A stretch of DNA of 64,000 bases from Isochrysis galbana (GCA_018136815.1 CM030936.1:5603685-5667684), one strand, 5' to 3'; positions 41,449-53,023 are shown, counted from the stretch's first letter. The notes: generated from the sequence alone by a model not told the origin. Made by a program: numbers and translations.

Positions 41449-43105
41449 ATGGCAACGCCGCTGCACCACGTGCCCCTCGACGACAACTCCCGCGCGCTGC
41501 CGCTTCAGCCCCACCAGTGGAGCCTCGACCACTCGGTACGCGCAGCCGCATCGGCAGAGGTGCAAAGCATCGCCTCCACCAACCGCAATTTCGCCGCATC
41601 GGTCGAGAGCGCTACCAAGGAAGAGCAGGCCTTCTTGCTCAGCCAGTCCAACCACCAGATCGAGCGCAAGTTGGCGGAGACCGCCTCGCTCGAGTCTGAG
41701 GCCTCACGACAGCTCAGAGCAACAGAGGAGGAACTCCGCATGCTTGAGGAGGCGATGAACAAGACAGAGGCCGCGCTGGTATCGAAGGAGCTGCCTATCC
41801 AGCGCACCGATGACTGGCTTGCCACGCGTGCCAACCGGCCGCAGTCGGAGGCGATGCGCGATAACGTCGAGATCGCCATCGACGCTCTCGCCAGCGAGCT
41901 TCGTGAATCGGTGCGTGCGCCACCGTTGGATCTTGGGAATCACAGCCATGCTGGAAGAGATAGCTGGATCAGGGATGAGGACTAAGCAGCTGTTAAATCA
42001 CTGCTCTTCAACCTCGGCGACGGCCCCTTAGGATGTGATGCCACTTCTTCGTGCCCAGATCTGATCTTAACCCTCGGTTCCGCATCGCAGGTTGTGCTTC
42101 TTCAGTCCACAATCGCGGCCGAAGCATCCGAGATCAAGCGTCTCCAGACTGCGATCGCCGCCCTGTCCGCCGACATTGCCGACAAGCAGACAGCACTTGA
42201 TGTCGATCGCACTACTCGCGAGATTTCGCAGGCGCAGCCGTCGATGCGTGACTGGCAGTTCACCTCCAAGGGACCGTACGTCGGCCCGGAGTGGCGAGGT
42301 TCGACGACAAGCATCTGCACGATGGCGCGGCAGGTACTTGTTGACTCACGGGTGCTTAAGGGGGTGGTATCTTCACAAACACTCGTCATTGTCCGTCCCC
42401 CTGTCCCCCCACTCTTGACTTCCGTGGATTTGCTGGCCTACACGCAGATCGTCGCTGTAAGCGTGCGCCTGCGCGTCAAGGCAGCCCAAGTGGAGGCTGA
42501 GTGCGCGCGCAAGGAGGCGGCATCCAAGGCCAACCTCATCTATCAACATGAGAATTCGCTGAAGCGGCTCTATGCGACTATCCAGGTGTCGCAGCAAGAA
42601 ATTGCAAAGCTCGACGACGAGGCGCAAGCTTTGCGCGAGCGGCAGCAGTCGACGGAGGCGTCCTTGTCTGACAAGGAGCAGGCCGTCGCTGTTGCCACTG
42701 AAAGGCTGCATACGCGCAATCAGCGCCCAGACCGCGAGCGTGTGCATGACGGCGCACAGATTGCCCTCCAGAACGAGCTGCGAGTACTCAGCAACGCAGC
42801 TCACGAACTTGCGCGCCAGATCCAACGGTAAGAAAACTCGCAACGCCCCTCACATCAGCCACGGAGAGTAGTAGTCCTGGGCGTTGAGCCGTAGTGGCAA
42901 CCCACTATAAACAGACTAGGAGCGATTGAAGCCAGTGTGCATTGCCGCTCTGACACATGATCCTTTTGACGTTTCCAGTTGCCTTGACGATCAAGCTCGT
43001 GTTGCAGCAGCCAAGGAAAAGGTCGAGTCCGACATGTTCAACAAGCAGACCTTCTTGCATTACGAAGAAGCCTTGCGCGACATTGAAATCCCATTGTCTG
43101 CTTGA
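41449..43105 (+). CDS. Tektin, axonemal microtubule inner protein (4 exons)
   Basis: Exons 41449-41910, 42091-42333, 42448-42827 and 42979-43105; GT-AG introns of 180, 114 and 151 bp, phases 0, 0 and 2, giving 403 residues, the usual tektin length. The protein is almost wholly coiled coil and has the two-fold tektin architecture. NRPQSEAMRD (about residue 128) and TRNQRPDRERVHDGAQ (about 325-340) occupy the positions of the conserved RPNVELCRD loop, each in degenerate form. ALSADIADKQTALDVDRTTR and MFNKQTFLHYEEALRDIE match the linker segments (DL.DK..AL.ID). Tektins form filaments inside the A-tubule of flagellar doublets, so the organism should have a motile stage. The CT tract and GC-rich leader lie directly upstream. 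Confidence 0.85.
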
Positions 43106-44658
43106 GCATTCTGGGAAGGTTGAGCTCAAGGGCGGGTGTCTTCAACGTATAGCGCTCCTGCACTGCGGACCAGGTTCCGCACCGGGCAGTCCCCGGAAAG
43201 GTCCTCGACGAGCGTTCGATTTGGTCGGTCCGCATGGTGGCGAGCCTGGCAGTCGTCCAAATCTTTCAGGCAATCAAATCCGCGTGTTGCCTGTGGGCTT
43301 ATATTTCATGTCTTGTGGAGTGACCCGGATCTCTCGGGAAATCCGTTTCATTGGTCTCGGAACGGGAAGGGCAGGAGGGCACTTTAGTGTTCGTGTTGGG
43401 TGAATCCGTGGGATGGGCGAGTTGGGATGTGATGCGTCGCAAAGTGTGGTGTGCATAGCTCATGGCGGCGAGCTCAAAAGGTTGCTCCAAGAGGAGGCGT
43501 GGATAACTTAGGGATATACGATATGGGCTTTTGTGGGGCTGCACTCTCGCAAAAACAATCAGCAATGTTGCGACAAACGTAAGCGCCCCCCAAGCACTAG
43601 TTGCAAGTTGAGAGGCTGCGACCTCAAGTTTGGTTGTTTTTTGACAAGTACCAAATACCCCCATAAAGATAAAGAGTAAAGAGAGTATAACTTCTACTTA
43701 CAGAGCATCTAGCTGCGCTTGCACCGCTAGCACGTATTGCACGCGGCAGGAATGTGTTATGGTGAAGCCGCGAGAAGATCACCACGGCGTTGGTGATCTC
43801 TCGCGCGTGCTCGCCCGAGGGGGGCTTCTTTCCGCACTACTCCTTCGCGTACGCGACAAGCGCGATCGCGTCGGAGATGAGGAGCCCCCCATCGGGGAAG
43901 ACGTGCCGAGCCGCCTCGGGCAGGCTCGACACGTCCGCTCGCCTGAGCTCCGCCAGCAGAGCCAGGCGTGAGGCGTGGCAGGAAGGGCCTGAGGTCTGCG
44001 TGCTCCCAATAGGCGGCAGCAGGGGTGCCATGTGAGATTTATTTACTTTCTTTACTGAGCGAGGAACGAGGCACCAGGAGGGTCGGCCCGACGGCGAGTG
44101 GAGAGACTCCGTCGGACGGAACGAAGAACACAATCAGACAATTCATCTATAAACGGAGAGATTTCGTTAAGGAACGGGAAAGGCAACATGTGACCGAAAC
44201 ATGCAGTCAAGAGAAATGGGCAAGCTGGAAATTCGCAATTCACCGTGACAGAGAGATTCTTCCATTACGAGGGCCTTCATCAAACATGAGAGGTGGCGGA
44301 CTCTTTCATCGAGAGACGAGAATCTCTCTGCGGGTGGAGTTTGTATTAGGAGGGAGAGCAGAGGAGAGAGAAACCGGGGAGAGAGACACGCGGGGGGAAC
44401 CTGCTGGTAATTTAATCAAAAGAGTGGTTGACATTTTTGGTAGTGACGGGAGCGAGCACTTGAGTCAAGGGATGGTGAGTGAAAAGAGCTGTCAGTGAAG
44501 ATGGGGGTCGGGAGATCCAGTCGTTATTTACATTAGTTTTTTGATGTTTCCGCTGTTTTGCTGCTGTTGTGGTGGCCCGAAATCTTGTTTTGCGGAGGGG
44601 TATTCCTATTCGTAACGAAAACTATCGAGGGCCCCGCGGACCCGGGGGGGTATTGGAG
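43106..44658. other. Intergenic; no gene recognised
   Basis: Possible 3' UTR of tektin, then spacer. A minus-strand frame at 43837-44133 contains LPEAARHVFPDGGLLISDAI, and a plus frame lies at 44025-44498; neither has a recognisable domain or supporting context. An A/G-rich stretch at 44340-44400 precedes the long gene. Confidence 0.4.
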
Positions 44659-47600
44659 ATGAGATGGCGGTCGTCCTGGACGAGTGGAGGCGATGGGAAG
44701 CGGGAGAGCGAGGCCAATGCGGCTCGTTTTGCGACTAAAGGCCGGGCCAAGAGCGAGCACGGTGCACCCGCCAAATCTGGACTCCGACGGCTTTACTTTC
44801 CGTGGCTTTCGAAGGAGGCCGGGCCGCAGGAGGAGGAGGCAGACGGCGCAGACCTCCCTGCACGCCCTCTGCCTCCTCCTCCTCCTCAGCTCGCGCAGAT
44901 CACGCTCGAGGGCATCGATGCGCACGAAGGCCTGCAGCAGGCAGACGTGCGCCGTCTGCTCGAATGCTCCAACGCATTCAATGGCCAGAGTGAGGGGCTG
45001 TCGGCCAACTCAGCGACTGAGATGTGCAAGAACGCTCTCAAAGCTCTCAGCATCAAAGCGCAGAGCTATAAGGATCCGGAGCCGAGCGACATCGGCACTC
45101 TCCGTCTGATGCGCGTGCACTCGCAGCTGATCGAGACTTTAGTGCTCATGCATGATGACAAGGAGGGGATCCAGTCTATCGGTGGGAAAGTCGAAACCCT
45201 GAAGGAAGGGATGAGTTATCTGCTCGAGTGCGCCTCAACAGTGTCAGCACAAGTGAAGGACGATCCCGAGTATTTCGCATTGCAGCAAGAGCTGCTCGCG
45301 TGCGCTTTACGTCTGCTCCCTGCAGTTTGCATGCTCCTGCGACGATCGAATAGCAAGGAGAATATGTTGCAGAAACTCTACAGCGATGCTTGTGGAAAAT
45401 GGCTCCCGTTGGTGGATCAACAGCAGCGAGGAGAAATGTCCGAGGTCAGGTTGCAAAGGGGCGCGGGTGCTCATGGCTGCTGCCACACGCTCGTCGCGCT
45501 ACAGCTCAACATGCTCTCGTGTGGGCTGCGCTCTTGCCGGGACCCCTTAGATCAGCAAAAGAAGGGCAAAACCGGCTTCAAGGTGGTGTATGGGCTGATC
45601 ATGACGGCCGTGACCCACAGCGTCGACAAGAACCTGACGCAGGGTTTGTGGGAAATCATGGGACACGTCGTCGGGAATCTCACCCGTGAGCATGCCGCCA
45701 AGATGTACGCACCGTTCGAGACGCTGCAGGTGGCCGGCGTGCTGGTCCGCGTGCGGCTCAGCCGGGACGAGCCGCGGCCAACCGAATCAGATTCCCTATT
45801 CCTACCCGGTACGGCGGATGAGCATGTCGTGACGTTTCTCACATGCCTGCGCCGCCATATCTTCCGCCTTGATGACGATGCCTCAGCGCCTGGCGGCGAC
45901 GGTAGTGGTGGGCGCACCGGACGAGGTAGCTCCATCATCTCGGCGCCCAAGAGGCTGTGGCGTTCGGTACGCTCTACCCAGCTTAGCTTATGGGAGCCTC
46001 ACGCCGCGTACATCCACATGGTGACAGAGATGCTAGTGGCCCCGGCCATCCACATCCGTGTTGGGTTGTTGCGCGCACTGCTTTTTCATAGTACCAGCGG
46101 AAGGCGACCCGAGCATTTTGTGATGCGACCGTTGATGCCAAGTTGCGACAAGGCGGACACAGCATCGCTCATGAGGTTGATGACACATGGGCTCGATGAC
46201 GGACAACCCTCAGCCAGCCAAAAGGTGATCACACATCAAGTATTCGACTGGGTGCGGAATGTCCTTCATGTTGGCGACGAGGCGTCCATGCGCGATTGGC
46301 TGGTCGACGGCTTCGATCTTGTTCGTAAGCTGATGCTAGAGCGCCTTCTCCGCGAGGGTGAACAGCTACGCGATGCGTTGCACGACATGGCTCGCTCCGC
46401 AGCTCCGCCCGAAGCTGACGGGGATGGGGCTTTTGCTATGGAAGACATCCTGGTGTGGGCCGAGCGATTCAGTGGAGCGGTTCGAGCTCACATTTACGAG
46501 CTCCAGACACTCGCGAGCACGTGCCAAATGATCCTGAAAAAGGTGGACCCGGTGCTTGGCTTCATAAATGGGATCGCGCAACGCGGCTTTGAGAGACTCG
46601 AAAGATGCGTCGATGAGGCAAGGATCGACGCCACGCCAATAGAAGTTCATGCAGCCAGGGAGCGTTTGAGGCAGGCTGAGCAAGAAATAGCAAGGTGCCG
46701 TAGAAGATACGACGCTGTGAGACAACGGGACCTGGGCAAAGAGGAGGAAGCGATGGAAAAAGAAGCGACGGAAAAATATAAGAGAGAAGAAAGGGAAGCC
46801 CTGCAAGCCCTGGATCGCGCAAGCGATGAGCTGCACTCAGCCGAGGACCATAATACCAACACCCCACATCGCCTTCAGACCTGGTGGTTCCAAGAAGAGC
46901 CGAGGCAACGCGTGTTGCGACATATGGCTAACGCTCTACCATGGGACAAAATGAAGGCCGGAGAGTTATCATCGATCCAGCCGGAAGACCTGCTTCCACC
47001 GCGTCATGGCTACCGCCGAACCGTCTCTTGTCCTCCACTAGGGGACGAATGTCTCAAAAAGATAGGGACCCTTAGTTGGCAGCTGGACACATTAGCAGCC
47101 CAAGGCACCCCCCAGAATGAAGCGCGCAAAGCGATTCTTCTGCGTCGGATGCGCCACTTGATGGAGGAGACGAGCTGCGTGGCACAAGCACCCGGCAACG
47201 CGCTCAATTGCGCCCAAAGCTTATTCTGGGGCTGCCCGCAGCCACTGCACCGCATCTTCGCCGCCGCGAGCGAGCAGCTTAAGGACCTTAAGAACCTGGT
47301 GGCAGACTTGCTCCAATGCATCCTCAGCCTATCGTATAGGTTTGGCGAATGCGTGCTTGAGCCACTTGGTGCTCTTCGAACGAGTGAGAAGCGGGAGAAG
47401 CCGAAGACGCGGAAGGCAAAGGAGCGCGCTAGTGGCCTGGCGGAGTCGAAGGTGAAGACGCTTCTTGCAAGCATTCTGCAGTTAGCCGGCTCGCTGCAAG
47501 TGCCGCAGGAGACGGTAGTCAAGCTGGAGGTAGAACCCACCTCTAGCGCGCCTTTGGAAGCCGGCGCCACGAATCCAGACGCAAAAGAGCCGGGCGTCGG

Positions 47601-50600
47601 TGCCCCCCTCGCCCAACAAGGAGATGGAGAGCAGGCGGATGTTGCCGAAAAATCAATCACGGAGGCACGAGGAGCAACTGCGCAGGCTGGCGCGTTGGTG
47701 CCGGACGGCTTTGACTGGATCAATAAGGCACTCGGAAATCTCACATCTGAGAACAACACCGATATTGATGCCGCTGAAATCACGAAGCGAGCTCAATACT
47801 TCGATCAGAGCCTCCGCGACTTCGACGTCGCCACTGGCGCGCTGAGCCAGCCCATCTCCGTGCAGCTTCCCGCATTAGCCGAGTCGGACTGGGTCGAATA
47901 TGCTCGACAGCATGCGGCGACGCTTGGCATTCCCGGCGCCGAAGCTGTTGAAGGGATCTTGCTGGCCATGAATGCCACGTCTCGCGAGGAATTTCACGGC
48001 TTGCTCGATTGCGCTATCGAGACGGCCAAGGAGAAAGTCTCCGATGTCGAAGGGTGTGTCCGCGAAACTCTTGCTGATGCCACAGATCATGTGCTAGAGC
48101 CGATTGCAACTATCTTCGGGGAGGAGCTGGCGGGCGAACTCCTCTCGGTAGCTGAAGGGCTGGCAGTCAAGCTCGGCAAGGAATGCGTCGACAAGCTGCT
48201 GCGTTACTCATGCCCACAGATCTACTCATTGGCCACCGGGAAGAGTGTACGGAGTCCTGCCTCTCGCATCCGAGAAGTGGCCGTGTGGTCGGTCCAGCGC
48301 ATTATCCTTGCCCTCGAGTCCACCGTCGCATCCGATGCGGCATCAAGGGGAAGCCCTGACCGAGAAATGCTAGTTGAGACGGTGAGAGCGCTTAAGCAAG
48401 CGCTCAGTTTTGCGCACGAGATGAATAAGCATGACCGGCATGTGTGCGCCTTATTGGAGAGCAGCCAGCTCAAGCCTGTGCTATCCCGACTCAATGAAAT
48501 AGCACGGCCTCCAAACGGCGCGTTCAGCGATGTCGGGAGGCCGCCGAGTGGTGGACCTGCACATGATTTCTTGGCCACTAGTGAAAGGCATGGCGACGAC
48601 CTGGGGGACGGTGGTAGTGGTCAAGGGCGGACAAGCTGGGTGTCCACGGCGGAGCCCGAGATCGAGCAGCTACGCGAGCAGATGGAGCAGCGCCTTCGCG
48701 ACATGTTGCTGAAGCAGATGGAAGACTTCAATCAACAGCTAGAAGCCATCAGAAGCGCAAGCACGGACCGGAATGCCACCTCCAGTGTCCACGCGGCGCG
48801 CTCGCCGCGCATATCAGCACCGCCATCGCCGCCACCATCGCCACCTACATCGCCACCTCCCTCACCCCGGCCGGCATCGTTACCACCATCGCCACCGCCA
48901 TCCCCAGCACACCTTCCGACGCATCGACCACCTCCAACGCCTCACCGACGCGCACCAGCACCAACTACTAGTGTTCGTAGCGGGCGCTTCAGGACAGGTA
49001 GCGGCGGCCGTCTCTCGGAGGATGGCTTCGACAACGGGGGGGGTAGGCCAGGAAACAACAACAGCGCACCTTTGAGCGGATTGGAGCGCTCATTTCTGGT
49101 GGCACAACGGGAGTCGACGGAGCGGATATTGCGTAAACTGGCAGAGAAGTACCGCAGTGTCATGGCGTCTTTTGCTGAGCTCACGAAGCATCGGAACAAT
49201 GAGCTTGTGATGTACGATTTGCTGGACCAAGTCACATGTCCGGAGTACAACAGGTTGTACCTCTCGGCGTTCGAGAGCGCGGGACGAGGAAGTAGAGTCA
49301 AGAAGGAAGCGTTGCTTGCAACACTGATGCATCTTCCATCCGCATTGTCCGACATGCTTGTTCTACGAAAAACAAGCTACTTGAGGAATGGCTGGCTTGT
49401 CGACAGTTGGTACAAGGTGGCCGGCCTGAAAGTGGGTGACTTCTTCAAGCAGCACCCTGACCAGTGCAAGCTGATGGTGGAGCACCTCGATCCATTCAAA
49501 ACGGGGTATGTCCACCTCCAAGAGTTGCATGCGCCCAGCAGAATCGAGGCGGCTATCCTTCGGTCAATCTTCAAAGCTGTAATTGCAGCATTCAAGACCC
49601 TTGATGAACGCCCTGTGTTTCCCGATCTAAACAACACGGATAAGTACAACGACAAGTTCATCAAGACCTTAATGGCACCTTTCGGCGCAGATTCTATGCG
49701 CGCTCACTTGCACGACACAGACACGCTCGACGGAGCCGATGCCGGTACCCTGTCAGATGTGGATAGCAATCTGGGAGAACCGAAATGGCGTTTAATGTAT
49801 AACCGGCTCGTTGCCATCGACCCCGAGGGTGTGAGGGAGAGACTGGATTCGCTAGGACGAGAGTTCGGGTTTGAAGATCCGCGGGCCTTCAATTCGTTCA
49901 AGCGTTCGGGCCTCGAGGCGTTCGCGACTGAATCTGCGGGCCTGAGTAAGCTTACAAGGCTGCGCACGATGTCGGAAACTCTCGAATGGTCCAAGAGGTT
50001 GTTCGACATTGAGGACGGCATAGCATGCATGCGCACGATGATTAAGGAAGTCGTGGCCAAGGTTTCCGTTGTGCAAGGAGTCTGCGCACGAGATGGCAAC
50101 GTCGACTTCGAAGGAGCCGCTAGGAGTGTCGAGTTATTCACCCGCCAAGTCAATATTGCCGTGCTACAGAAGGTAGCGGACGAAATGCGTAGCTGGCTGC
50201 TCGGCGCGACTAGAGCCTTCAAGCGCGTTGGTGGTGGCTATAGCATGGGTGCATCCAGTCCGGAGTGGAACCTGCACCGGGCGAGGAAAACATCAAAGGA
50301 TTTGCCGGATGCCGCAAGGGTAGCGACCAAGGACTGGAAGAATTTGGAGCACGGCGTACGGGTGGAGGAGAACAGCCTCGAGGGAGTCCCACGGATAGCG
50401 ACTACAGTGACCGCTGAAAAGAAGGAAAGCCCCGAAATTGGATGGGATGAGGTTGACTCTGCAGCCGCGCGTGCTGCTCCGAATCCTTGCAATCGTTCGC
50501 GTAGATTCGCTGCAACATCCATCCAATCGCCATCACCACGATTCGTTGCCCTCCCTCGGTCCCCACCACGGTTTCTGTGGAGCTCGGCCCCTATTGCACC

Positions 50601-50823
50601 ATCATATTCCGCAGCAAGTGCATCCTCGAGAAAAGGGGCGAAATGGAAGAGGTTACCTTCGAATTCAGCTCCCATGTTCATACTCAAGTCCAAGTCACGT
50701 ACATCCCGCAAGTCGCGCTCGGGGCCTAAGTCACAACGTTCACGTCACAGTTATTTTGTACCGGGCCCTGGTGCCTTCTACGTGCCCCCCTCCCTGCAAC
50801 TTGCACCTAGGAACAATGCTTGA
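44659..50823 (+). CDS. Giant single-exon protein of unknown function (2054 residues)
   Basis: The first ATG in this uninterrupted 6.2-kb frame is at 44659 (MRWRSSWTSGGDGKRESEAN); no ATG precedes it in frame. Residues 1-90 are basic with a Pro-run (PARPLPPPPPQ). Residues about 100-650 are helical, with Leu/Cys-rich segments (ECASTVSAQVKDDPEYFALQ). About 660-730 is a strongly charged coiled coil (REEREALQALDRASDELHSA). About 1335-1370 is another coiled coil (IEQLREQMEQRLRDMLLKQM). About 1385-1440 is a Pro/Ser linker (PPSPPPSPPTSPPPSPRP). About 1470-1850 is a second folded helical region (YKVAGLKVGDFFKQHPDQCK). The last 120 residues are basic and Ser-rich. I recognise no enzymatic or membrane domain. 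The lack of introns in a region where several genes have them is odd: it may be retro-copied, transposon-borne or virus-derived. A cytoskeletal or scaffold protein is equally possible. Confidence 0.65.
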   Translation: MRWRSSWTSGGDGKRESEANAARFATKGRAKSEHGAPAKSGLRRLYFPWLSKEAGPQEEEADGADLPARPLPPPPPQLAQITLEGIDAHEGLQQADVRRLLECSNAFNGQSEGLSANSATEMCKNALKALSIKAQSYKDPEPSDIGTLRLMRVHSQLIETLVLMHDDKEGIQSIGGKVETLKEGMSYLLECASTVSAQVKDDPEYFALQQELLACALRLLPAVCMLLRRSNSKENMLQKLYSDACGKWLPLVDQQQRGEMSEVRLQRGAGAHGCCHTLVALQLNMLSCGLRSCRDPLDQQKKGKTGFKVVYGLIMTAVTHSVDKNLTQGLWEIMGHVVGNLTREHAAKMYAPFETLQVAGVLVRVRLSRDEPRPTESDSLFLPGTADEHVVTFLTCLRRHIFRLDDDASAPGGDGSGGRTGRGSSIISAPKRLWRSVRSTQLSLWEPHAAYIHMVTEMLVAPAIHIRVGLLRALLFHSTSGRRPEHFVMRPLMPSCDKADTASLMRLMTHGLDDGQPSASQKVITHQVFDWVRNVLHVGDEASMRDWLVDGFDLVRKLMLERLLREGEQLRDALHDMARSAAPPEADGDGAFAMEDILVWAERFSGAVRAHIYELQTLASTCQMILKKVDPVLGFINGIAQRGFERLERCVDEARIDATPIEVHAARERLRQAEQEIARCRRRYDAVRQRDLGKEEEAMEKEATEKYKREEREALQALDRASDELHSAEDHNTNTPHRLQTWWFQEEPRQRVLRHMANALPWDKMKAGELSSIQPEDLLPPRHGYRRTVSCPPLGDECLKKIGTLSWQLDTLAAQGTPQNEARKAILLRRMRHLMEETSCVAQAPGNALNCAQSLFWGCPQPLHRIFAAASEQLKDLKNLVADLLQCILSLSYRFGECVLEPLGALRTSEKREKPKTRKAKERASGLAESKVKTLLASILQLAGSLQVPQETVVKLEVEPTSSAPLEAGATNPDAKEPGVGAPLAQQGDGEQADVAEKSITEARGATAQAGALVPDGFDWINKALGNLTSENNTDIDAAEITKRAQYFDQSLRDFDVATGALSQPISVQLPALAESDWVEYARQHAATLGIPGAEAVEGILLAMNATSREEFHGLLDCAIETAKEKVSDVEGCVRETLADATDHVLEPIATIFGEELAGELLSVAEGLAVKLGKECVDKLLRYSCPQIYSLATGKSVRSPASRIREVAVWSVQRIILALESTVASDAASRGSPDREMLVETVRALKQALSFAHEMNKHDRHVCALLESSQLKPVLSRLNEIARPPNGAFSDVGRPPSGGPAHDFLATSERHGDDLGDGGSGQGRTSWVSTAEPEIEQLREQMEQRLRDMLLKQMEDFNQQLEAIRSASTDRNATSSVHAARSPRISAPPSPPPSPPTSPPPSPRPASLPPSPPPSPAHLPTHRPPPTPHRRAPAPTTSVRSGRFRTGSGGRLSEDGFDNGGGRPGNNNSAPLSGLERSFLVAQRESTERILRKLAEKYRSVMASFAELTKHRNNELVMYDLLDQVTCPEYNRLYLSAFESAGRGSRVKKEALLATLMHLPSALSDMLVLRKTSYLRNGWLVDSWYKVAGLKVGDFFKQHPDQCKLMVEHLDPFKTGYVHLQELHAPSRIEAAILRSIFKAVIAAFKTLDERPVFPDLNNTDKYNDKFIKTLMAPFGADSMRAHLHDTDTLDGADAGTLSDVDSNLGEPKWRLMYNRLVAIDPEGVRERLDSLGREFGFEDPRAFNSFKRSGLEAFATESAGLSKLTRLRTMSETLEWSKRLFDIEDGIACMRTMIKEVVAKVSVVQGVCARDGNVDFEGAARSVELFTRQVNIAVLQKVADEMRSWLLGATRAFKRVGGGYSMGASSPEWNLHRARKTSKDLPDAARVATKDWKNLEHGVRVEENSLEGVPRIATTVTAEKKESPEIGWDEVDSAAARAAPNPCNRSRRFAATSIQSPSPRFVALPRSPPRFLWSSAPIAPSYSAASASSRKGAKWKRLPSNSAPMFILKSKSRTSRKSRSGPKSQRSRHSYFVPGPGAFYVPPSLQLAPRNNA

Positions 50824-51049
50824 AGGGGCGCGGGGTGACGGCGCGGCCGACGCTATGGCTGGCACTTTGGAGTTTGAGTCTTCAGGGGTTTGTTATCCCG
50901 AGTACGCCCAACCCGGCCGCTAGCCAGCGCGCGGCCTCGTAGTTCCGTCCGCTAGCATGTTGCCTTACTAGCGTGTGTTTACCTTCCCTTACGTGTGTTC
51001 ATGCGTTTGGGGATTGGGGATTTCGAGGGAGCTCCATGCCTGTTGACAT

Positions 51050-52140
51050 ATTTAAAAAAAACCTCTTAACATTCTCGCCGCGCGCGCGACTCTGCACCTT
51101 AACTATGCAGCCTCGCCCGCAACTCTCGCCCCCCCTCCACCTGCCTTGCGGCCCGTCCCTCGTGCGCTACCTAGGGGCTGGGTGTTAGGGGTTTCCTGTA
51201 GCAGACGGCGTGTACCGATCCCCGATGGGTTTTCCTCAACTTCCTCCTGTGCCACCGGGCTACCGGTTATAGTGTTGTCTTTTTTTTGAATCTGGGGGAC
51301 AAGTAGTGTGTCTCGTTGGGTTTGAGGGCCGAGGTCGGGTAGGTGGGTGGATCGAGGCGGTGACCTATGTGCGGTTAAGCGAGTCTATCCGCTACGTTGA
51401 GCGCTTGTGCAATCGCGGTCAGATTCGTGCCGAGCGTTAGGGTTCCTTTGTCGTTGGTCGTAAAGACGGGGGTGCAAAGATCGCGCGGGGACTTGAGTTT
51501 CGGTTTTCTCCCTTGGGAGGCTTTAGTGGTGCGTGCGGTTGAGGTCCTGTCCGGAGGTTCAAGGCCTTTGACGAGGACCGTGAATCTGTTGAGGATTCTC
51601 TCGATGACCGGTATGTGGTGAAAGGTGTAGTTATCGAATTCCACTTTGTAGAAATCGCCTATTATGTATTTCCATGCTATGAGGTAAAGGGCTTTGAGGC
51701 TGTCGGGCGTTGGTGTGCTCGGGTATGCGAACAGTCTATCTATCCTTGATCTTTTGAACTGCTGTTCTGTTCCTTTCCGGCGTGTATCCTGTTACGGCTT
51801 CTATGGTTTGGAATATTTGTTGTGTGGAGGGGCATCTGGCCAGGTGCGTCGAGTTCTCGCGGTGTCTCCCACACAGCCTGCATCTCGTAGTGGTCGCCGT
51901 GGCGAATCTGTTGCGCGTGCCAAGTCTCCTATGAGTGATGTGTTTAAAGTGGGGTGTTTATCTGTATGTTTGAGTAGTGGGTGGGTGTAGAGTTTTGCCA
52001 CGCTCTTCCACTCCTCATGGGTTAGTTCGAGCTTACGTGCCCACGCTTCTCGGGCTGGCTGGGGCTCCTTGGCGTTGGGGCCACCGGCTCGTTTAAGGTA
52101 ATTAATCGGCATGACTTCGACTTCTCGTTCTGCAGTTGCT
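51050..52140 (-). pseudogene. LINE C-terminal domain and 3' UTR (minus), diverged subfamily
   Basis: On the minus strand the C-terminal domain starts near 52100 (INYLKRAGGPNAKEP, then LTHEEWKSVAKLYTHPLL, parallel to ITDEVWAHLAQIYTSPMM at 10080-10150). It is frameshifted once, and ends with FDNYTFHHIPVIERILNRFT, ARTTKASQGRKPKLKSPRDL and ALNVADRLA. The UTR follows: CCTAGGTAGCGCACGAGG near 51173-51156 and GGCGAGAATGTTAAGAGG plus a T-run at 51082-51053. The copy is 5'-truncated directly at the CT tract starting at 52149. Confidence 0.7.
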
Positions 52141-52146
52141 CTGCGA

Positions 52147-52342
<196 letters not shown>

Positions 52343-52458
52343 CCTCCTCTCCTCGGCCGACGGAGGGAAGGTTCGTCCAAAACATTCTCCGGTCCCAGCA
52401 GGATATTCTGTGGGGGGTCTCTCCACGCTCCGCGAGGGAAGGAAAGCACGCGCACTCC

Positions 52459-52605
52459 CCCGGCCCTTCTCCCCCCGCCATCAGGCGGCTCCCCCCGTAC
52501 ACTACTAGGGGGATAGGGGTGAAGGGCTTAGATATGATCCGGTGGCCCGCGCCTCCCCCCGGTGATCTTCCCCCCCCTTCCTCTTGTGTCTCCGAGTGGG
52601 CGCGC
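52459..52605 (+). repeat. Repeat nearly identical to 5950-6095
   Basis: CCCCGGCCCTTCTCCCCCCG, CATCAGGCGGCTCCCCCCGT, ACTACTAGGGGGATAGGGGT and GAAGGGCTTAGATATGATCC match 5955-6090 with a few substitutions. At 5950 the same text sits behind a LINE 3' tail, so it belongs to the minus-oriented LINE family or an element co-inserted with it. Confidence 0.8.
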
Positions 52606-52794
52606 GCCCAGAGTTCCGGTTGCCAAATCTGCGACACCACTGACTTCGGGCGCTCGACTGGCGACCTCTACGGCCTCAGCAGCATTAAGCTGGCCATGCG
52701 CCACCACGGTGACACCCCCACCTTCACGAGGAGAGAGAGAGAGAGTGGGTGGCTGCGTCAGACATTGATAAGACTTTTTTTTTACCGTTTTTTT

Positions 52795-52945
52795 GGGGGG
52801 GGGACGTCCGAGCGAGAGGAAGGGGAGGGGTGAGGAAGGGGAGGGGCGAGAAAGGGGAGGAAGGGGGAGGGGCGAGGAAGGGGGAGGGGCGAGGAAGGGG
52901 GAGGGGCGAGGAAGGGGAGGGGCGAGGAAGGGAGGGGCGCTGCGT
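52795..52945 (+). repeat. G-rich tandem repeat (GGAGGGGCGAGGAAGGG units)
   Basis: About six imperfect copies of a unit of about 22 bp. The G-runs are dense enough to form G-quadruplexes on the plus strand. It lies downstream of the zinc-ribbon gene. Confidence 0.85.
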
Positions 52946-53023
52946 CAGACCCTCCCCAATTTTGGGAATCATTGTTGTACACGCCATTCCACTTACCGCA
53001 TCGAAGAGACACCGGGAAGGGAA

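Noticed and set aside
44659..50823. Ryanodine/IP3-receptor-like channel identity for the giant gene
   Set aside because: The helical arrays gave a passing resemblance, but no transmembrane helices or channel signatures are visible.
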